A DNA stretch of 18,681 bases from CAIOTO01 sp040389165 (GTDB lineage Bacteria > Pseudomonadota > Alphaproteobacteria > Paracaedibacterales > CAIOTO01). The position numbers and the translations under genes are program-made. The notes under the pieces were generated by a model, which was not told the DNA's origin, searched no databases, and saw nothing but the letters and a program-made list of their open reading frames with translations. The stretch is taken from assembly GCA_040389165.1 (NCBI GenBank), contig JAZKAK010000052.1, positions 1 through 18,681 on the forward strand, read 5' to 3'. Of the stretch, positions 14,780-18,681 are shown piece after piece; within the stretch, counting starts at the first letter, position 1, and every line of letters starts with the position of its first letter.

Positions 14780-15507
14780 AACGATTCATGACGTGCTTTT
14801 TATTCATCACCATCTGGCATTTCACCTGCGCATTCTTTGAAATTCCAGAATACATACTGCCATCGCCTGACGCCGTTGCACACACATTTTACACATGCGC
14901 AAGCCTCTTGGGGACACACGCATTCTACACAGGCATCGAAGTTGTTTTAGGGCTTTCGCTCGCCATCATCTGTGCACTTTTATGCGGGGTTATATACGCA
15001 CTTTTCCCAGGCTTCGAACGATTCCTACGCCCCGTTTTAGTCGTCATGCAAACAATGCCCAGCTTTTTATTCATGCCATTTCTCGTACTGTGGTTTGGAT
15101 TTGGGTTACTGCCAAAAATGATTATTGTCACGCTGACCGGGTTTTTTCCGATCACCCTTGCCTTTATCGAGGGCTTAAAACGCCCGCCCGCAGAACTGCG
15201 CGAGCTTGAAACGTTATTCCACGCAACACCTTTTCGTGCGTTCATTTATGTGCGTTTACCCAGCGCATTGCCGGCATTTTTCACCGGGCTTAGATGGGCA
15301 TGCCTGCAAGGATCTGTTGCCGTCATCGCGGCTGATTGGCTAGGAGCAAGTCATGGTTTGGGGTATTTAATTCTAACGAGTTACAGTCGCCTTCAGATTC
15401 CACTCTTATTTAGCTGTGTGCTTATTTTAATTATCTATGCGCAAGCATTAATGTACATTGCACGATGGATCGAGAAAAAATGCATATTCTGGGAAAAGAC
15501 GATATGA
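14773..15507 (+). CDS. ABC transporter permease (SsuC/TauC/ThiX-like)
   Basis: Membrane subunit partnering the ATPase just upstream. 244 aa, about six hydrophobic helices. The N-terminal FEIPEYILPSPDAV is typical of taurine/sulfonate/thiamine-precursor permeases. The EAA-loop region is present as ELRELETLFHATPFRAF followed by VRLPSALPAFFTGLRWA; Ala replaces the usual loop Gly. It ends with a basic helix (IARWIEKK). By style I favour a hydroxymethylpyrimidine/thiamine-precursor importer, but substrate is inference; no binding protein gene is present. The start ATG overlaps a possible ATPase stop (ATGCTAA). CCTCATGCTA is duplicated at 14630-14639, so a decoy start lies 133 bp upstream. Confidence 0.92.
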   Translation: MLKRFMTCFLFITIWHFTCAFFEIPEYILPSPDAVAHTFYTCASLLGTHAFYTGIEVVLGLSLAIICALLCGVIYALFPGFERFLRPVLVVMQTMPSFLFMPFLVLWFGFGLLPKMIIVTLTGFFPITLAFIEGLKRPPAELRELETLFHATPFRAFIYVRLPSALPAFFTGLRWACLQGSVAVIAADWLGASHGLGYLILTSYSRLQIPLLFSCVLILIIYAQALMYIARWIEKKCIFWEKTI

Positions 15508-15715
15508 TTTTTTTAGTTAAAAACATGTATTTACGATAGACTTTCTTTCCCCGTCTTGTTTCTTGAATTAATTTTTTAAACCCAGCATAATAGACTTGCT
15601 GAAAGCTCGCAAAACGCGTGGTTCAATATGAACTACGCAGAAATCTAATACCTACCCTATTAGTAAACCAGATAAATAGGCTTGTGATTATCATTGTTTT
15701 AAAGTGAAAATAGTA
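15508..15715. other. Non-coding, with a decayed duplicate of downstream sequence
   Basis: No gene seen. About 15614-15650 (ACGCGTGGTTCAATATGAAC, TACGCAGAAATCTAATA) resembles the end of the remnant at 15934-15983 (ACGCGGTTCAACATAC, TTACGCAGAAGATCTAATTA), so a small gene seems to have been duplicated and lost. Confidence 0.45.
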
Positions 15716-15993
15716 ATGGAATTAGAAAAAACTGATAACAGTCTAGCACCAGTAAATATGAATATGGTTTTGTTGAGTGACATTAAAAATCTCATTCATC
15801 AAGCCAAAAATGTCGTTGTTATGACGGCGAATTACTTGAACTTCACCAGAGCGGCATACACGTAGCACAGTACTTAACACAGTTACCATCTGAAGATATT
15901 TTAAGAGAAAAATTACATAAGGCGATAGAAAAAGCACGCGGTTCAACATACATAAAAAGAACTTACGCAGAAGATCTAATTAATAAGATCTAA
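15716..15993 (+). pseudogene. Frameshifted small gene remnant
   Basis: ATG 15716 opens 49 codons (including LLSDIKNLIHQAKNVVVM) to TAG 15863-15865. A different frame carries a plausible continuation from 15829 (ELLELHQSGIHVAQYL, LREKLHKAIEKARGS, YAEDLI) to TAA 15991-15993. Joined by one frameshift near 15825, they make a helical protein of about 92 aa. The DIKNLIHQAK stretch faintly recalls the N-terminal region of DUF1016/YhcG-type proteins, but I would not assign it. No strong ribosome binding site. It may also be two unrelated scraps. Confidence 0.4.
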
Positions 15994-16014
15994 TTAATTT
16001 TAAAAGGAGCAATC

Positions 16015-17367
16015 ATGTCCACACGTCATCTTACAATCGTACCGCATATCCATTGGCATGAAGGCATGATGTTGACTCCTCAGCATTTCCAGCAAATGGA
16101 GCTGCGCCATCACCAACATTTAGCGCATCAGTTACAGTTGTTATCCAATCATCACTGGGGTGTGCACAGCATGCATATAGACCCAATTGCGCTTACCGAT
16201 GGTATCATTCGCATATCTGAACTCGAAGTTGTTATGCCCGATGGGCTGATTATTAACTATCGATCCGATATGACGGGCATCCCCCCGCTTGAACTTGATA
16301 TTCGTGGCTTTAAACCTGATACAGCCCGCGAAGAAATCACTGTTTTTCTATCCATGCCCGAACGAACAACAGCACGATCACCAACATCTGGTGATTTTCC
16401 ACGGTTTGTTTCAATTGAAGGTGACCCGATAAAAGACGAGAATATCCCCGACAATATCGTTGCCATTCCGCGATTATTTCCTCGGTTACTTTTGAGCATA
16501 GGCGACAAACCGCCAGCACTGTGTAAGGGATTTCCCATCCTTAAAATTGCGTTTGATGAATCCTTTGCGCGTGCACCTTTTGTACCACCCTGTTTTTACA
16601 TCACACACGAAACACACTTATGGAAACAATGCGCTGAACTTGCGCAACGCATACGCGAAAAAGCCATTTACTTAAGTGAACGGTGGCAAAATCAAATTGG
16701 CACACCCATGATGGTTGAAACCGAAATGCTGTTGCGTCCACTGATCGCGGCACTGCCAGCACTCGAAACAATGTTAAATGCACCTGCCACGAATCCGTAC
16801 ACGTTATTTCAGAAAATATGCGATACAGCCGGACATTTAGCAGCGCTTCGTCTATCGCAATTGCCGCCTATCTTACCAGGGTATAACCATAATGATATCT
16901 TGGGATGCTTTTCGCCATTGCTTGAATTATTGAACACATATTTAAGCACGATCGAGCAAAGCTATGCGGTTCTGCCATTCCAACAACGTGAACGCCTGTT
17001 CTACTTGCGATTCCACAAGAATTATCTGAATAATACATTCTTAATCGGCATGCGCACGCCTAAAGGAATGACCGAATCACAACTCGAAGAATGGCTCATG
17101 GACGCTGTGATTTGCAGTGATTTTGCCATTGAAATTACGCGTAATCACCGTATTACTGGGGCAAAACGCGTTTTGCTGAGTGGGGGTGCCGTGTCAGATC
17201 TTATGCCAGGCAGAGGAATGCAGATCGCTGAAGTCACCTTTGATCCCGAATTTATTGCGCCCGAGCAAAATCTAAACATCTTTAACCCATCGGATACCGT
17301 TGATCGTCGTCCAGTTGAAATCGTTGCGTATATTCAAAAAGCGGAAAACAGCGAACGAAAGATTTAG
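16015..17367 (+). CDS. tssK: Type VI secretion system baseplate subunit TssK
   Basis: TssK (ImpJ/VasE) forms trimers that link the T6SS baseplate to the TssJLM membrane complex. 450 aa, the normal length. The N-terminal family signature is clear: IHWHEGMMLTPQHFQQ (from residue 13), HHWGVHSM and VVMPDGLIINY. The C-terminal part keeps LLSGGAVSDLMPGRGM and FNPSDTVDRRPVEIVAYIQK. AAGGAG is well spaced before the ATG. The usual partner tssL is not downstream; the next gene is convergent and unrelated, and no other T6SS gene is in the window, so any system here must be scattered or reduced. Intact by eye. Confidence 0.95.
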   Translation: MSTRHLTIVPHIHWHEGMMLTPQHFQQMELRHHQHLAHQLQLLSNHHWGVHSMHIDPIALTDGIIRISELEVVMPDGLIINYRSDMTGIPPLELDIRGFKPDTAREEITVFLSMPERTTARSPTSGDFPRFVSIEGDPIKDENIPDNIVAIPRLFPRLLLSIGDKPPALCKGFPILKIAFDESFARAPFVPPCFYITHETHLWKQCAELAQRIREKAIYLSERWQNQIGTPMMVETEMLLRPLIAALPALETMLNAPATNPYTLFQKICDTAGHLAALRLSQLPPILPGYNHNDILGCFSPLLELLNTYLSTIEQSYAVLPFQQRERLFYLRFHKNYLNNTFLIGMRTPKGMTESQLEEWLMDAVICSDFAIEITRNHRITGAKRVLLSGGAVSDLMPGRGMQIAEVTFDPEFIAPEQNLNIFNPSDTVDRRPVEIVAYIQKAENSERKI

Positions 17368-17401
17368 GCAATTGCAAAGCAGCACACCGCCCTCCCACAT
17401 T

Positions 17402-17452
17402 GTCATCCTAGGACTCCCCTTTTTGTCATCCTCGGACTTGATCCGAGGATCC
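17402..17452. repeat. GTCAT palindrome E with one head duplication
   Basis: 17425-17452 is an intact copy (GTCATCCTCGGACTTGATCC, GAGGATCC). Directly before it, 17402-17424 repeats the head as GTCATCCTAGGACT plus a CCCCTTTTT spacer (23 bp). This is the same layout as the 24-bp unit of array A, with a single extra unit. It lies between the tssK stop and copy R5. Confidence 0.85.
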
Positions 17453-17478
17453 ATAACGTTTCAAAGGCAAACAGCTGA

Positions 17479-17601
17479 TACCAATTTCACTAACTTTCGA
17501 TTAGTGCAGCCCTCTGCAATATCTCCGCTGCTCATGTACAAAAGTACACTGTGCACCTCGAATCTTGATGTCTTACTACTCAAAACTTTTTGAAAACGGT
17601 A
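17479..17601 (-). repeat. ERIC-like palindromic element, full copy R5 (123 bp)
   Basis: Read on the minus strand it starts TACCGTTTTCAAAAAG and ends GAAATTGGTA, about 9 differences from R3. The central hairpin is GTAC-tttt-GTAC, and the second GCAG-aggg-CTGC type hairpin is kept. One minus-strand frame is open for all 41 codons. Another frame gives the end of the gene at 17576 (PFSKSFE, TAG). Confidence 0.9.
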
Positions 17602-18681
17602 TTAGCTTTTTAACAAGCTCTCTATCCTTTTCATCATCGGAGCTCGCTAACTCAGAGATCAATCGAGACAAAACGGCACAAACAGAAGAATAAGAAGTCG
17701 TTGTTTTATAAAAATTACGCGTTATACGATTATAACTAGGCGTATACTCTAAAATAAAGCGCGCTAGTTCACGTTTTATTTCTATTGGCCCGCCGCACAG
17801 GAGGGCCCACTGGGCATCGTTTTGCCATCTATGATCAGGATCCATTGCTATTACAAGTAGTTTGCTGAAATCCGCCACTACGCCAATCTCTACCTCTACC
17901 TCTGCATCAGCATCAGCATCACTCTCTTCAAACTTAGTCCAAAGCAAAGCCACCTTGCGTGCTTTTTCGTACTCTGCTTCCTTTCGCAGACGTTCGTCCT
18001 CTTCTTGTCGCTCACAGATTTTTTCTAATTCTTCCTGGTACTGCTCACTCGATACAACTGACTCCAGCCCTACTGCAATGCTTTTGTAAACAGAATTGCC
18101 ATCAGCAAGATCTTTGATCGCTTTCTGTATATTAACAAGCGATGAAAGATCGCTTTGTGCATCTGAACACAGGTCTTGTAAAATTTTAGCAATACTCGTT
18201 AACGGATGATTTGGCATTTCCAGAATTGATGCTGCAACAGCGTGTACAATCCGTTTATTTTGTGTGTTAACACCTGATTCAACAGAATCGAGACAACTCA
18301 TTATTAAGTTACTCCCCAAATTGCCGGACTCACCTTGATCAGCAAAAACAAATACCAGCCCATTCATGGTGTCGAATATACAGCGTTTAAGTCTGGATGC
18401 TGTTCTATCCGCCACATAAAAACTATTACGGACCTTAAAAATAGTATCAGCATAGTTAGCGAATTGCTGCTGAGCTGCATTCCTATCAGCCTCATCCACA
18501 CAACGGAATTTCTTTTCAGCCACACTATTTGCAACAGTATCTGCCAAACTATACATCAATTCCAACACTTTATAATGACCCACTAGATCAGCCCTTATCG
18601 TTCCTGCTATCAACATCGCCGCATATGGATTCACCGTTTCAGTTTCCCAACCATCCATTTTCTTTGCAAGCAAACGTTCCG
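17576..18681 (-). CDS. Hypothetical helical protein, 5' partial
   Basis: Open from the right edge of the window; the true start is probably outside (an in-frame TTG at 18673 and ATG at about 18658 are the first start-like codons visible). About 368 residues are seen, not recognised. It is mostly alpha-helical, with a charged coiled-coil stretch (QYQEELEKICERQEEDERLRKE is split by no helix breaker) followed by an acidic Asp-Ala/Glu-Val dipeptide run (DADADAEVEVEIG) and a helical C-terminal domain. No signal peptide or catalytic motif seen. The last residues (IPFSKSFE) and the TAG stop come from ERIC-like copy R5. It converges on tssK. An effector or repeat-type adaptor is possible, but that is a guess. 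Confidence 0.7.
   Translation of the reverse strand, partial: ERLLAKKMDGWETETVNPYAAMLIAGTIRADLVGHYKVLELMYSLADTVANSVAEKKFRCVDEADRNAAQQQFANYADTIFKVRNSFYVADRTASRLKRCIFDTMNGLVFVFADQGESGNLGSNLIMSCLDSVESGVNTQNKRIVHAVAASILEMPNHPLTSIAKILQDLCSDAQSDLSSLVNIQKAIKDLADGNSVYKSIAVGLESVVSSEQYQEELEKICERQEEDERLRKEAEYEKARKVALLWTKFEESDADADAEVEVEIGVVADFSKLLVIAMDPDHRWQNDAQWALLCGGPIEIKRELARFILEYTPSYNRITRNFYKTTTSYSSVCAVLSRLISELASSDDEKDRELVKKLIPFSKSFE

Noticed and set aside
15743..15949. Minus-strand 68-aa frame
   Set aside because: Antisense to the remnant at 15716-15993; no ribosome binding site or recognisable family.

Overview
The window looks like an accessory-rich stretch of an intracellular alphaproteobacterium of the Holosporales/Rickettsiales kind. 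This is inferred from family knowledge: a DUF2948 protein (an alphaproteobacterial family), many copies of the short palindromic repeat headed GTCAT with a GGACTTGATCC core that is common in such genomes, an isolated HK97-type portal gene like a dispersed gene transfer agent, a type VI secretion gene (tssK), and several exported proteins of unknown function, including a papain-like protease. No rRNA, tRNA, CRISPR array or transposase was seen.

Layout: 1-119 ERIC-like palindromic element; 104-1348 (-) HK97 portal; 1349-1957 non-coding, with old repeats and small palindromes; 1958-2890 (+) exported repeat/leucine-rich protein; 2906-3625 (-) rsmE, divergent from 3644-4471 (+) ubiA, which is probably clipped at its 3' end; 4708-5805 (+) ychF; 5806-6279 a minisatellite with a 100-N gap; 6280-6762 (+) DUF2948; 6893-7864 (+) exported unknown; 7956-10550 (+) valS; 10583-11602 (+) D-2-hydroxyacid dehydrogenase; 11577-11985 a cluster of ERIC-like elements; 12023-12991 (-) secreted C1 peptidase; 12992-13502 a minisatellite and an inverted repeat pair; 13503-14779 (+) ABC ATPase, containing a second 100-N gap in a minisatellite; 14773-15507 (+) ABC permease; 15508-16014 gene remnants; 16015-17367 (+) tssK; 17479-17601 ERIC-like element; 17576 to the right edge (-) unknown acidic/coiled-coil protein, 5' partial.

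Two repeat systems stand out. The first is a family of about 123 bp (three full copies, one half copy and one 119-bp variant) with ERIC-like architecture: TACC/GGTA ends, a long outer stem and two internal hairpins. Stems are conserved by compensatory and G-U changes, which points to a folded RNA. It sits at gene 3' ends and supplies the stop codon and last residues of three proteins. The second is the GTCAT-headed palindrome, arranged as inverted pairs with outward-facing heads. From its head side, short tandem arrays (18, 22 and 24 bp units) have grown, and both assembly gaps fall inside such arrays. At the ABC locus two 18-bp arrays keep the ATPase frame open to an ATGCTAA overlap with the permease start, if the gap holds whole units.

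Housekeeping genes (rsmE, ubiA, ychF, valS) appear intact apart from ubiA. Between them lie probable host-interaction genes.
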